From Vibrio nitrifigilis (GTDB taxonomy: Bacteria; Pseudomonadota; Gammaproteobacteria; Enterobacterales; Vibrionaceae), in contig NZ_JADPMR010000001.1 of NCBI RefSeq assembly GCF_015686695.1, positions 248,001 through 312,000 of the forward strand: 64,000 nucleotides of DNA. Direction: 5' to 3'. Below the pieces are notes generated by a model that did not search any database, was not told the DNA's origin, and worked only from the letters and a program-made list of their open reading frames with translations. The translations under genes and the position numbers were made by a program. Positions within the stretch are counted from its first letter, which is position 1. Every line of letters starts with the position of its first letter. Shown one piece after another: positions 1-8,942 of the stretch.

Positions 1-1247
1 GGGTGCTATATATAGATTTAGATAATTTTAAATATGTAAACGACAAGTATGGTCATCAAGTTGGAGATTCTCTTCTCATTAGTTTTGCCACTCACATGCG
101 GCTACTTTGTGATGAATTCCAGCGAGAAGATGGTGTGGTCAGTATTCCTGCACGGTTATCTGGAGATGAGTTTGCCATTATCATTTGTAGTCCACATAGA
201 TTGCCGCACTCAGCGCAAAAGTTTGCAGAACTACTGTTGGAACCGATTTTAAATAAATCAAGTACCGCTTTGTCTAACCTCCCGATAACGGCCAGTGTGG
301 GGATTTCCACCTATATTCAAGATGGCGATCATATAGATAAACTATTAATACATGCCGATGCGGCCATGTATCAGGCTAAAAACTCAGGTAAAAACCAAAT
401 TTCTTTCTATTCCAGAAAACTGGATAAAGAAGTACAACGCCGTAATCGTATCGAACGCGCTCTACGTTCAGGAAATTTTGATGACGAGTTTACACTTTAT
501 TATCAGCCTTATTTTTCTCGAACTGATGGCATGATAGCCGGTGTAGAAGTACTGCTAAGATGGCATTCCAAGCATCTAGGTGATGTTTCACCGAAAGAGT
601 TTATCCCTGTGGCAGAGCAAACTGGTTTGTTCAATTTACTTGACCGCTGGGTAATCAAAACGGCCTTTAGCCAATATACTACGTTACGGAAAGTACTGAA
701 TGAATCACTTCAGCTATCAATTAATTTATCAACAGCAACACTAACTTCACTTGAGTTGGCAAACTTTATTGATAAGCAGGCTCATAAGCATCAAATATCA
801 CCTAATATGGTCGCATTTGAAATCACTGAGACTTTTACAGCAGATAAACAGAACTATTTACTGCTGACCGAATTGAATCACTTAGGATTTGGTCTGACAA
901 TTGATGATTTCGGTGTCCATCACACCTCTTTAGCACAGCTACTTCAATATCCCGTGAAGAATATTAAGTTTGGTCGACACTTCCTAGAGACATTGTCTGA
1001 GAAGAATAAGCAGAGTGTGATTAAACCACTGATTGAACTGTGCCATTCACAAGGCATGACGGTAACAGCTCAGGGAGTGGAAAATTACGATAGTCACCAT
1101 TGGGTATCTTCCCACCAGTGTGACTATCTACAAGGCTATTTTTATGCCCAACCCATGTCTTACAGTGGCATAATTGAGTGGCACACTAATAAACAAGAAA
1201 CGGTAAATCATGCAAAAGGTCATCATTTCATCACTCAATCCAGCTAA
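1..1247 (+). CDS. mbaA: MbaA-like GGDEF-EAL c-di-GMP enzyme, C-terminal part (5' end outside window)
   Basis: This is the C-terminal part of a membrane c-di-GMP enzyme; the sensor and membrane segments lie off the left edge. The fragment opens inside a GGDEF domain whose motif reads SGDEF (nt 159-173). An EAL domain follows, with motif EVL (nt 546-554), then EITET and DDFG in their usual places. SGDEF together with EVL is what I recall for V. cholerae MbaA, a bifunctional cyclase/phosphodiesterase switched by the periplasmic norspermidine/spermidine-binding protein NspS. These variants therefore do not by themselves mean loss of activity. The next gene, yjjX, fits the V. cholerae gene order. 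The stop overlaps the start of yjjX by 38 nt. The name rests on motif and synteny recall; without the N-terminus I cannot confirm the sensor domain. Confidence 0.82.
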   Translation, partial: VLYIDLDNFKYVNDKYGHQVGDSLLISFATHMRLLCDEFQREDGVVSIPARLSGDEFAIIICSPHRLPHSAQKFAELLLEPILNKSSTALSNLPITASVGISTYIQDGDHIDKLLIHADAAMYQAKNSGKNQISFYSRKLDKEVQRRNRIERALRSGNFDDEFTLYYQPYFSRTDGMIAGVEVLLRWHSKHLGDVSPKEFIPVAEQTGLFNLLDRWVIKTAFSQYTTLRKVLNESLQLSINLSTATLTSLELANFIDKQAHKHQISPNMVAFEITETFTADKQNYLLLTELNHLGFGLTIDDFGVHHTSLAQLLQYPVKNIKFGRHFLETLSEKNKQSVIKPLIELCHSQGMTVTAQGVENYDSHHWVSSHQCDYLQGYFYAQPMSYSGIIEWHTNKQETVNHAKGHHFITQSS

Positions 1248-1740
1248 AATCAGTGCGGTTCAAACGGCTTTCGAAACCGTATTTCCCGGAAATATGTTTG
1301 AGTTTAGTGGTGTCAGCGTACCTAGCGAAGTCTCTGATCAACCGATGAGTGATCGTGAGACTCATCTTGGAGCCATCAATAGAGTCCGCAACGCTAAAGA
1401 AGCTCAACCTGATGCTGATTTTTATGTTGGTATTGAAGCTGGCATTGAAGGGAAAGCAACATTTGCTTGGATGGTTATTGAAAATTCACAGAATCGTGGT
1501 GAATCTCGCTCAGCAAGTTTAGAGCTTCCTCCTTTGGTTCTAGCCAAATTAGCCAAGGCCCATGAACTTGGTGATGTAATGGACGAACTTTTTGCTACCG
1601 AAAACATCAAGCAAAAAGGGGGAGCAATAGGCCTTTTGACTCAATTTCAATTAACGCGAAGTTCTGTATATCACCAAGCACTGATCTTAGCGTTAGTCCC
1701 TTTTCTTAATCCCGCTTATTTCCCTGCAAACCTCGTATAA
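1210..1740 (+). CDS. yjjX: Inosine/xanthosine triphosphatase (non-canonical purine NTP phosphatase)
   Basis: House-cleaning enzyme that hydrolyses ITP and XTP, keeping deaminated purines out of RNA and DNA. The 176-residue protein has the YjjX features: an N-terminal SLNPAK segment (substrate loop), then FYVGIEAGIEG in the middle and TRSSVYHQALILAL near the end. E. coli YjjX is about 170 residues, so length and start agree. The ATG lies inside the last 38 nt of mbaA, so the two genes overlap in different frames and are probably co-transcribed. The group yjjX-trpR-slt-ettA is also adjacent in E. coli. Confidence 0.93.
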   Translation: MQKVIISSLNPAKISAVQTAFETVFPGNMFEFSGVSVPSEVSDQPMSDRETHLGAINRVRNAKEAQPDADFYVGIEAGIEGKATFAWMVIENSQNRGESRSASLELPPLVLAKLAKAHELGDVMDELFATENIKQKGGAIGLLTQFQLTRSSVYHQALILALVPFLNPAYFPANLV

Positions 1741-1761
1741 AGGTATTTTTCTAATAAAAAA

Positions 1762-1787
1762 GGCTAACTCATCGTTAGCCATTTTTA
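1762..1787. terminator. Bidirectional terminator between yjjX and trpR
   Basis: A 7-bp stem GGCTAAC/GTTAGCC (1762-1768, 1774-1780) with a 5-nt loop has an A-run before it and a T-run after it. It can therefore serve the convergent genes yjjX (+) and trpR (-). Confidence 0.8.
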
Positions 1788-1788
1788 T

Positions 1789-2091
1789 TTAAGCTTCTGG
1801 TTGCTTTATCAAGCTATCAAGAACTTTTTTATCTTCTTCAGAGCAAGACTTCAATTCATTCGAACCTCGAGTGATTGTTGCAATACCAACTCCCAGCATT
1901 TGGCTGATCTGCCTTTGCGACAACTCACCTTTCATTAATTCGCTGAAGATATTTACTCTAGCAATCAAAGCATCTCTTTCATCAGCAGTCATCAGCATGG
2001 TTAATAACATTTCGTGCTGTCCAGTCTTGGCCGCACGTTCAACTAATGCCATCAACTGCTGCCACTCAGTGTATTCTGGTTGTTGTGACAT
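1789..2091 (-). CDS. trpR: Trp operon repressor TrpR
   Basis: Tryptophan-dependent repressor of trp biosynthesis genes. The helix-turn-helix is visible as LSQRQISQMLGVGIATITRGSNELK in the C-terminal half, preceded by the conserved segment LMTADERDALIARV. I chose the ATG at 2091 (MSQQPEY, 100 residues) over the ATG four codons upstream (2103) because a GAGA Shine-Dalgarno sits about 8 nt before it and family members begin here. I see no trp operator in the short region between it and slt. The gene follows slt in the same direction, as in E. coli. Confidence 0.92.
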   Translation of the reverse strand: MSQQPEYTEWQQLMALVERAAKTGQHEMLLTMLMTADERDALIARVNIFSELMKGELSQRQISQMLGVGIATITRGSNELKSCSEEDKKVLDSLIKQPEA

Positions 2092-2145
2092 AACAGTTCT
2101 CATAAATTGATATATCAGCCTATTGTAGATGACCGACCTAAAGAA

Positions 2146-4089
2146 TCAATATCTTGCTTGCGTCTCCATTGAAGTTAAAAACCGCCCTTGCGTGCCAGTC
2201 AAATCACGATAGTAAACTTCAAACATCAATATGTTTTGTACGTAACCACGCGTTTCTTTGTAAGGGATAGATTCAATAAAAGCATATGGACCTAGTTTAC
2301 CTTGAGTTTCTGAGCGCCAACGATCAACTCTAGCGGGACCTGCATTGTATGCAGCTAGAGCAAAAATACGATTTTTATCATACCGTTTTAATAGGCTTTT
2401 GAAGTAATGACTACCTATTTCAATATTTTTACCTACATCATAAAGTTCATCGGCTCCCGAATAATCGAGTTGGTATTTTTTCGCTGTATAACGCGCAGTT
2501 GAAGGCATAATTTGCATAATACCTCTTGCCCCAACAGAGGAATGGGCATCCGCATCTAATGCACTTTCTTGGCGCGCAACCGACATTAAAGTAATAGGAT
2601 CGACATTGTGCTTATTGCCCCAAAACTTAAACCACCATTGATGGGCTAATGGAAAACGCAATTCAATATTATCCCATAGGCTTGCAGAGATAGACGCTGT
2701 CACAGTGAGGTGATACCAATGCTGGTTTGCCGCATAAACAGCAAGCATCTCCTTTTCGGTATGATTGACACGATCCAGTAACCACCCCCACTCACGCTTA
2801 GCGGCAGCAATTTTGTCCCGCTTGATGAGTTCATCAATGCGGTCAAGAGCTTTAGTATATGGAGCAACAACCCCCGCTCTGTAATTCACCTCGTGGTTTG
2901 GATAATGAATCGACTGTTTTAATGCGTTTGCCGCTGCGACACTGTAAAAGTTGCGTTGACCAATGACCTTACTTAATCGCTTGGTTCCTTGCGCTTTTAA
3001 ACCTAACTCCATATCGCTACGACCTAACCAATATTGCCAGCGAAGCGATTCTTGCTCATGTTTCGGTAATAAGCTGATCCATGCTTTAACTCCCTGCCAA
3101 TCAGCATGTCGAATGGCAAGGCGGGTCCGTATTTGTACTAACAGCGGATCTTTGCTGGCAGCAACGACACTGTCGCGCCATTGAACTAAGGTTTGGTCAT
3201 CATCATGCAGTAATTGTAAGGTAATATATCGCGCCAAATTGTGGGTCTGTTTTTCACGCCAATGTGGCAGCTCTTTAACGCTATTGAGCAATCGTCTCGC
3301 TTTCTTTGCATCACTTCTAGCAACTTTCTTGATGGACAATTCGATTAAATCGCCAAGCTGGGAAGTATGTGGAAACCGCTTAGCAAAATAGACAATTCGT
3401 TGTGGGTGAGAATATAGCTCTAACATATTCATCCCCCATTGCATCATATCTTGGTCTTGCAGTTTTTGAGCAAGATAACTGATTAAATTGGGGTTTCTGG
3501 CATCAAACGCCAACAGCATCCGTTGATAAATTAACGCATCAGTACGTCCACCAGATTGTGCCCAAGCACGAAACAGAGGATCGCACTCATCAGCAATACT
3601 ATCGCCTTTTAACCATAAAGCTCGCGCACCGCGAAAAGCAGATTTCTGATCACCGGTCACCCATTTAGCGTAATAGTAATCACACTGAAATGACTCTCCG
3701 ATAGGTTCATGATGCTGAAATGCTAAAAATTCTTGCCACTTTTTTTCTTTGGCAAGCGCTGTTAAATAAGGAGCACTGATACGAGCTGAAAATGGATAAT
3801 CTCGATAATTGTGAACAAATTCCCGAACTTGTTGCGGAGATTTTTTCCCAATATTAACCAACATCGCACGATAATCGAGATATGGCGCGAGTGGATAGTT
3901 TTTTAGTTTTGCGCGTACTTTTTGGTATGCAGCGACATCGTCTTCATCAAGCCAATCTTGCGCTTGATCGTACAAATTTCTCTGCTGTTCAAGAGAGATT
4001 GCTGCAGATGACGAACTGCTAAAAACCAGGCCACAAACAAATAAGGCCGGTACTACCTTTGGCAGCCGGAACACAGAGAGTAATGACAT
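2146..4089 (-). CDS. slt: Soluble lytic murein transglycosylase Slt70
   Basis: Periplasmic lytic transglycosylase that cleaves the MurNAc-GlcNAc bond of peptidoglycan and leaves 1,6-anhydro-MurNAc ends. The 647-residue length matches E. coli Slt70 (about 645). A signal peptide with a hydrophobic core ends in SSSSSAA near residue 30. The long helical superhelix region follows, then the C-terminal catalytic domain with ARQES (catalytic Glu), GARGIMQIMPSTA and AAYNAGPARVDRW. Its anhydro-muropeptide products feed the recycling enzymes NagZ, AnmK and MurQ encoded 7-10 kb away. It is divergent from ettA. Confidence 0.95.
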   Translation of the reverse strand: MSLLSVFRLPKVVPALFVCGLVFSSSSSAAISLEQQRNLYDQAQDWLDEDDVAAYQKVRAKLKNYPLAPYLDYRAMLVNIGKKSPQQVREFVHNYRDYPFSARISAPYLTALAKEKKWQEFLAFQHHEPIGESFQCDYYYAKWVTGDQKSAFRGARALWLKGDSIADECDPLFRAWAQSGGRTDALIYQRMLLAFDARNPNLISYLAQKLQDQDMMQWGMNMLELYSHPQRIVYFAKRFPHTSQLGDLIELSIKKVARSDAKKARRLLNSVKELPHWREKQTHNLARYITLQLLHDDDQTLVQWRDSVVAASKDPLLVQIRTRLAIRHADWQGVKAWISLLPKHEQESLRWQYWLGRSDMELGLKAQGTKRLSKVIGQRNFYSVAAANALKQSIHYPNHEVNYRAGVVAPYTKALDRIDELIKRDKIAAAKREWGWLLDRVNHTEKEMLAVYAANQHWYHLTVTASISASLWDNIELRFPLAHQWWFKFWGNKHNVDPITLMSVARQESALDADAHSSVGARGIMQIMPSTARYTAKKYQLDYSGADELYDVGKNIEIGSHYFKSLLKRYDKNRIFALAAYNAGPARVDRWRSETQGKLGPYAFIESIPYKETRGYVQNILMFEVYYRDLTGTQGRFLTSMETQARY

Positions 4090-4301
4090 GAAATAAAATC
4101 CTTAACTCCTTTACTAGACCATCCATTACGCAAACTATAGGAAAAAAAGTAAACACGTGGGAAGTTAACTTGATGTAAAGAATTGGACATTGCTTACATT
4201 TATTGATGATTGTCCAATTTATTTTCAATCTTCATCTAAGGTATTTAATGGTGAGATATCGCTGTGAAGACACAGTGGAATTACCATTATGCTAACAATA
4301 A

Positions 4302-4325
4302 GCACCTTGAGGTTGTTTGGGTATA
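4302..4325 (-). repeat. Solo end of the Vibrio-type intergenic repeat, embedded in the ettA promoter region
   Basis: These 24 nt match 21 of 24 positions of the right terminal repeat of the full element at 36685-36950. No matching second end lies nearby. The remaining slt-ettA gap (4090-4301) is AT-rich with no gene that I can see. Confidence 0.6.
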
Positions 4326-4334
4326 GTATAGAAT
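4307..4334 (+). promoter_or_regulatory. Candidate sigma-70 promoter for ettA
   Basis: TTGAGG (4307-4312), a 16-bp spacer, then TAGAAT (4329-4334), about 40 bp before the ettA start. The -35 half lies inside the repeat end, so the repeat may supply part of the promoter. Predicted by eye only. Confidence 0.4.
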
Positions 4335-4374
4335 GACGGTTTTATTTTATTGAAAAGATTAGGAACGATCGGCA

Positions 4375-6042
4375 ATGGCTGAATACGTATATACCATGTC
4401 TCGGGTGAGCAAAATTGTGCCGCCTAAGCGTCAAATACTAAAAGACATTTCGTTGAGCTTTTTCCCGGGCGCTAAAATCGGTGTTTTAGGTCTAAATGGT
4501 GCGGGTAAATCAACTTTATTACGCATCATGGCAGGTATTGATAAAGATTATGATGGTGAGGCTCGTCCGCAACCCGGTCTAAATGTAGGTTATCTACCTC
4601 AAGAACCTGTACTAGATGAGAGCAAAACAGTTCGCGAAATCGTTGAAGAAGCAGTGGCCGATGTGGCTGGAGCACTAACTCGCCTTGATGAAGTTTATGC
4701 CGCATACGCAGAGCCAGATGCCGATTTTGATGCTCTTGCTAAAGAGCAAGGCGAACTAGAAGCACTTATTCAAGCCAAAGACGGTCATAATCTTGAAAAC
4801 TCATTGGAACGCGCAGCAGACGCTCTACGTCTTCCTGAGTGGGACCAAAAAATTCAACACCTTTCTGGTGGTGAACGTCGCCGTGTAGCCATCTGTCGCT
4901 TACTGCTCGAAAAGCCAGACATGTTGTTACTTGATGAACCAACCAACCACCTTGATGCCGAATCTGTTGCTTGGCTGGAACACTTCCTTGTTGACTATTC
5001 TGGTACCGTTGTGGCGATCACCCACGACCGTTATTTCCTTGATAACGCAGCTGGATGGATTTTAGAGCTTGACCGTGGTGAAGGTATTCCATGGGAAGGT
5101 AACTACAGCTCTTGGCTTGAACAAAAAGACGCTCGCTTGAAGCATGAGGCCGCTCAAGAGAAAGCTCGTCAAAAAACCATTGAGAAAGAACTGGAATGGG
5201 TTCGTCAAAACCCTAAAGGTCGTCAGGCAAAATCAAAAGCACGTATGGCGCGCTTTGAAGAATTGCAAAACACTGATCACCAAAAACGTAACGAAACCAA
5301 CGAACTCTTTATTCCACCAGGTGAACGCTTAGGTGATAAAGTACTCGAGGTGAATAACCTCACTAAATCATTTGATGGCCGCGTTCTTATCGATGATCTT
5401 TCATTCAGTATGCCTAAAGGTGCCATTGTCGGTATCGTCGGTGCCAACGGTGCAGGTAAATCGACGCTGTTCAAAATGCTGAGTGGCGTAGAACAACCAG
5501 ATTCAGGTTCTATAGAATTGGGTGATACTGTGAAACTGGCATCAGTTGATCAGTTCCGCGATAGCATGGACGATAAGAAAACCGTTTTCCAAGAAATTTC
5601 TGAAGGAAACGATATCATCCGTATCAACAACTACGAAGTTCAAGCGCGCGCTTACTGTTCTCGCTTCAATTTTAAAGGTGTCGACCAACAAAAAATCATC
5701 GGTGAACTATCTGGTGGTGAACGCAACCGTGTGCATTTAGCAAAATTGCTGAAAGCGGGTGGTAACGTATTACTACTCGACGAACCAACCAACGATCTTG
5801 ATGTAGAAACGCTACGTGCACTAGAAGAAGCGTTACTTGAGTTCCCTGGTTGTGCCATGGTTATCTCGCATGACCGCTGGTTCTTAGACCGTATTGCTAC
5901 TCACATCATCGATTACCGTGATGAAGGCAAAGTTAACTTCTATGAAGGTAACTACACTGAGTATATGGAATGGCTAAAAGCCACTGAGGGCGCTCAAGCA
6001 GCTGAGCCTCATCGTATTAAATACAAACGTATTACCAAGTAA
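4375..6042 (+). CDS. ettA: Energy-dependent translational throttle protein EttA (ABC-F)
   Basis: Cytosolic ABC-F ATPase that binds the ribosomal E site and gates entry into elongation according to the ATP/ADP ratio. There are two nucleotide-binding domains: Walker A GLNGAGKST and GANGAGKST, signatures LSGGERRR and LSGGERNR, and Walker B LLLDEPTNHLD and LLLDEPTNDLD. A charged linker (residues about 240-320, rich in K/R/E/Q) separates them. There is no membrane segment. The 555-residue length equals that of E. coli EttA. A strong terminator follows directly, so the gene is probably monocistronic. Confidence 0.96.
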   Translation: MAEYVYTMSRVSKIVPPKRQILKDISLSFFPGAKIGVLGLNGAGKSTLLRIMAGIDKDYDGEARPQPGLNVGYLPQEPVLDESKTVREIVEEAVADVAGALTRLDEVYAAYAEPDADFDALAKEQGELEALIQAKDGHNLENSLERAADALRLPEWDQKIQHLSGGERRRVAICRLLLEKPDMLLLDEPTNHLDAESVAWLEHFLVDYSGTVVAITHDRYFLDNAAGWILELDRGEGIPWEGNYSSWLEQKDARLKHEAAQEKARQKTIEKELEWVRQNPKGRQAKSKARMARFEELQNTDHQKRNETNELFIPPGERLGDKVLEVNNLTKSFDGRVLIDDLSFSMPKGAIVGIVGANGAGKSTLFKMLSGVEQPDSGSIELGDTVKLASVDQFRDSMDDKKTVFQEISEGNDIIRINNYEVQARAYCSRFNFKGVDQQKIIGELSGGERNRVHLAKLLKAGGNVLLLDEPTNDLDVETLRALEEALLEFPGCAMVISHDRWFLDRIATHIIDYRDEGKVNFYEGNYTEYMEWLKATEGAQAAEPHRIKYKRITK

Positions 6043-6060
6043 TATTATGAAATAAAGATA

Positions 6061-6087
6061 GGCTGCATATTTATTGCAGCCTTTTTT
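6061..6087 (+). terminator. Rho-independent terminator of ettA
   Basis: Stem GGCTGCA/TGCAGCC (6061-6067, 6075-6081) followed by six T residues, 18 nt after the ettA stop. Confidence 0.85.
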
Positions 6088-6212
6088 ATATCGGGAAAAT
6101 ACCTAACCGAAGACATGTAAATAAGACCTTCTATTTGCAATAACTTTGCTATGCTTAGGTGAGTAGATTTGTATCTTTCGATAAAAAGCTTAAGTTAGAG
6201 GATAGAATCTTG

Positions 6213-6575
6213 ATGGAAAGACGTCGCTTTCTACGCGTAATTTATCAAGCCCCAGTGACTTTAAAACAAGGCGATCTTACTTTCCCAGCAATGGTAAGAG
6301 ATATTTCCTTACACGGCATGTTGGTGCATTGTGAGGCTCCACAATCACTATCGACAGACACTGTAATAGAAGTATCATTACAGCTCCCGGACAGTGATGT
6401 TGAGATTAATCTTATTGCTAACATTGTCGATTTAAAAGCTAATATATTACGTTTAAAAGTCGATCATATTGATTTAGAAAGCCTTGCTCACCTGAAAAGG
6501 TTAGTCGAACTTAATATGGGAAATGACGATATGTTACATCGCGACCTCGACCATTTAATGGACCAAGATAGCTAA
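6213..6575 (+). CDS. plzA: PilZ-domain protein, PlzA-like
   Basis: Small single-domain PilZ protein, the usual c-di-GMP receptor fold. The N-terminus has the arginine motif (RRFLR, fitting RxxxR) and about 30 residues later DISLHG (fitting D/NxSxxG), so both ligand-contact motifs are present. I place the start at the ATG before ERRRFLRV, giving 120 residues, because PilZ proteins commonly start right at this motif. An in-frame GTG at 6159 would add 18 residues and cannot be excluded. Between ettA and tyrA-aroF it occupies the position I recall for V. cholerae plzA (VC0697). The output partner cannot be read from the sequence. Confidence 0.8.
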   Translation: MERRRFLRVIYQAPVTLKQGDLTFPAMVRDISLHGMLVHCEAPQSLSTDTVIEVSLQLPDSDVEINLIANIVDLKANILRLKVDHIDLESLAHLKRLVELNMGNDDMLHRDLDHLMDQDS

Positions 6576-6585
6576 AAGATGCAAT

Positions 6586-6614
6586 AAAAAACGCTGCTCA
6601 AAGCAGCGTTTTTT
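6586..6614. terminator. Bidirectional terminator between plzA and tyrA
   Basis: A perfect 13-bp inverted repeat (6586-6598 and 6602-6614) with core ACGCTGCT/AGCAGCGT, a 3-nt loop, and A- and T-runs at its two ends. It serves convergent plzA and tyrA. Confidence 0.88.
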
Positions 6615-6627
6615 ATGAATTGTTCCA

Positions 6628-7755
6628 TTAACCTCGATGAATCGCATCGTGGGCCTGTTTCAATAAATTCTGACTTTCACGCATAAACTGTTCAGAGTAA
6701 TCACCAAACCACTCACTGACTTTGCCAAAATTATCGATAAACCCTTGCTTGTCACCACGCTTAATCAGTTCAACCGACTCAGTAAAACTCTTATGAAAAC
6801 GTTCTATCATATCCACGTTCTCTTGAGAGGAAAGAATAATATCTCCATATAAATTAGGATCTTGTGCAAACAAGCGCCCAACCATAGCAATCTCAAGACG
6901 GTAAATAGGTGAACTTAATTGCAGTAATTGAGCCATATTCGGTTTCACTTTGGATAAATGAACACCGTAAGCAAACGTCGTAAAGTGGCGCAGCGCTTGA
7001 ATCATAGTCATCCCATGATCATGATCTTCTGCGGCAATGTTACAAATACTAGCGCCCCAAATACCCAACTGTTCAAGTAGCCATTGATAATGCTCTGCCC
7101 CACGGCCATCACAACAAACGACCACCTGTTTAGCTAAACTTGGGACGTCTGGTCCAAACATAGGATGCAATCCGACCACTGGACCTTCATGCACATCGAG
7201 CATCGCTTTTAGTGGCTTAGACTTAATCGACGTAAAATCAGCAAGAATACAGTCTTTGGGAAGTTTGTTTAGTTTACCTATCACCTCTAAGGTTAGGTGA
7301 ATTGGCACGGTCACAATCACTAACCCAGCATCGTGCAAAATTTCATCGGCTTGGCTCCAGTCATCTTTTTCGATCACTTTCACCTCATAACCAGACAAAC
7401 GGAACATTCGCCCAAATAACGTTCCAAGTTGTCCTCGACCACCAATTAAAACAACTGAACGCAGCTCAGGTTTTAAACATTTAAAACCTGAATCTTTTTC
7501 ACTTGAGTAAGATTCACGCATTGTACGGCGTAAAATGTCTTCAATTAATTGTGGTGGAACACCTTGGCGCTCCGCTTCTTCACGGCGAGAAGCTAACATG
7601 GCCGCTTCACGGTCCGGTGCATAAATAGGTAAACCATGCTGACTTTTAACCACTCCAACCTGTTCAACTAATGCTAAACGGCGAGAGAGCAATTCAACCA
7701 TCTGTTTATCTACTGCATCAATTTGATCGCGTAATGCACGTAACTGTTCGGCCAT
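6628..7755 (-). CDS. tyrA: Bifunctional chorismate mutase/prephenate dehydrogenase
   Basis: T-protein of tyrosine synthesis: converts chorismate to prephenate, then oxidises it to 4-hydroxyphenylpyruvate with NAD. Residues 1-90 form the AroQ-type mutase helices (LRALRDQIDAVDKQMVELLSRR). A Rossmann nucleotide-binding motif follows near residue 102 (VVLIGGRGQLGTLFGRMF). The dehydrogenase active site region includes GLHPMFGPD. The 375 residues match E. coli TyrA (373). It starts 13 nt after the aroF stop, so aroF-tyrA is an operon, as in E. coli, and is probably under TyrR control from the aroF promoter. Confidence 0.96.
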   Translation of the reverse strand: MAEQLRALRDQIDAVDKQMVELLSRRLALVEQVGVVKSQHGLPIYAPDREAAMLASRREEAERQGVPPQLIEDILRRTMRESYSSEKDSGFKCLKPELRSVVLIGGRGQLGTLFGRMFRLSGYEVKVIEKDDWSQADEILHDAGLVIVTVPIHLTLEVIGKLNKLPKDCILADFTSIKSKPLKAMLDVHEGPVVGLHPMFGPDVPSLAKQVVVCCDGRGAEHYQWLLEQLGIWGASICNIAAEDHDHGMTMIQALRHFTTFAYGVHLSKVKPNMAQLLQLSSPIYRLEIAMVGRLFAQDPNLYGDIILSSQENVDMIERFHKSFTESVELIKRGDKQGFIDNFGKVSEWFGDYSEQFMRESQNLLKQAHDAIHRG

Positions 7756-7768
7756 GTTTTCTACTTCC

Positions 7769-8845
7769 TTAACTATTCTTTAGTCGATCTTCTAATACTG
7801 GTGTTAGGTCACGATGTGCTGAACGTAATAGCTCTTCAGTTGTATTCCAATTAATACACGCATCAGTAATAGAAACACCATATTCCATATCTTCTAGAGC
7901 AAGATCTGCAGATTGACTACCTTCATTAATATGACTTTCAATCATCAAACCAATAATAGAAGTATTACCTTGACGAATTTGTTTGAATGCATCATTCGCC
8001 ACTAAAGGTTGACGACGGTAATCTTTACGTGAATTTGAATGACTACAGTCAATCATTAATGACGGTTCCAAACCTGAATCGCGCATCTCCTGTTCACACT
8101 CAGCCACAGACACTGAATCGTAATTGGTCTGTTTACCACCACGTAAAATCACATGACCATTATGGTTACCACGAGTAGTCAATAACGCAACTTGCCCCTC
8201 GCGGCTAATGCCCATGAAACGGTGACTAGAAGCAGCAGCTTGCATCGCATTAATGGCTGTAGATAAGCTACCATCAGTACCATTTTTGAAACCAATTGGC
8301 ATGGATAAACCACTCGCCATTTCACGGTGAGTTTGTGATTCAGTAGTACGAGCGCCAATCGCAGCCCAACTGAAGGTATCTGACAAATATTGAGGACTGA
8401 TTGGGTCAAGTGCTTCTGTTGCCAGCGGGATTTCCATTTCGGCTAAATCAACCAATAACTGACGACCAATATGCAGACCTTGTTCAATATCAAAGGTCCC
8501 ATCTAAACGAGGATCGTTAATTAATCCTTTCCAACCTACTGTGGTACGTGGTTTTTCAAAGTAAACCCGCATCACTAAGTAAATTTGATCTTTCAATTCT
8601 TCCGATAGAGCTTTCAGGCGACGAGCGTAATCTTTAGCGGCTTCAATATCATGGATTGAACATGGACCACAAACCACTAATAAGCGGTGATCTTTCTTAT
8701 GAATGATGTCTGCAATCTCTTGGCGAGATTGACGGATAAAACGTCGCGCCTTATCACTCAATGGAATTTTCGCTTTTAGTACGTCTGGAGTGATCAATAT
8801 CTCTTCATCAACGATATGGATATCACTTAAATCACTTTTTTTCAT
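7769..8845 (-). CDS. aroF: DAHP synthase, tyrosine-sensitive type (AroF)
   Basis: 3-deoxy-7-phosphoheptulonate synthase, the first step of the shikimate pathway, condensing PEP and erythrose-4-phosphate. Class I (AroFGH) motifs include LLVVCGPCSIHD, KPRTTVGWKGLINDP and IDCSHSNS. I chose the ATG at 8845 (MKKSDLSDIHI, 358 residues), which aligns with the E. coli AroF N-terminus. An upstream in-frame ATG at 8887 has a better ribosome-binding site (TTGAGGAACTA) and would give 372 residues, but a TyrR-type box lies inside that extension. The tyrosine-sensitive assignment rests on the tyrA operon and the TyrR boxes, not on the allosteric residues. Confidence 0.92.
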   Translation of the reverse strand: MKKSDLSDIHIVDEEILITPDVLKAKIPLSDKARRFIRQSRQEIADIIHKKDHRLLVVCGPCSIHDIEAAKDYARRLKALSEELKDQIYLVMRVYFEKPRTTVGWKGLINDPRLDGTFDIEQGLHIGRQLLVDLAEMEIPLATEALDPISPQYLSDTFSWAAIGARTTESQTHREMASGLSMPIGFKNGTDGSLSTAINAMQAAASSHRFMGISREGQVALLTTRGNHNGHVILRGGKQTNYDSVSVAECEQEMRDSGLEPSLMIDCSHSNSRKDYRRQPLVANDAFKQIRQGNTSIIGLMIESHINEGSQSADLALEDMEYGVSITDACINWNTTEELLRSAHRDLTPVLEDRLKNS

Positions 8846-8854
8846 CTCGATACC

Positions 8855-8872
8855 TGTAATATTTTTTTTACA
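8855..8872. promoter_or_regulatory. TyrR box next to the aroF start
   Basis: TGTAAT-N6-TTTACA, one mismatch from the TyrR consensus TGTAAA-N6-TTTACA. It lies 10-27 nt upstream of the preferred aroF ATG. Prediction by consensus. Confidence 0.55.
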
Positions 8873-8942
8873 CTCAGTTGTAAACATTAGTTCCTCAAAC
8901 TCTATAGGCAAACAAATTATCAGTCTTTTAAAACATTGCAAG

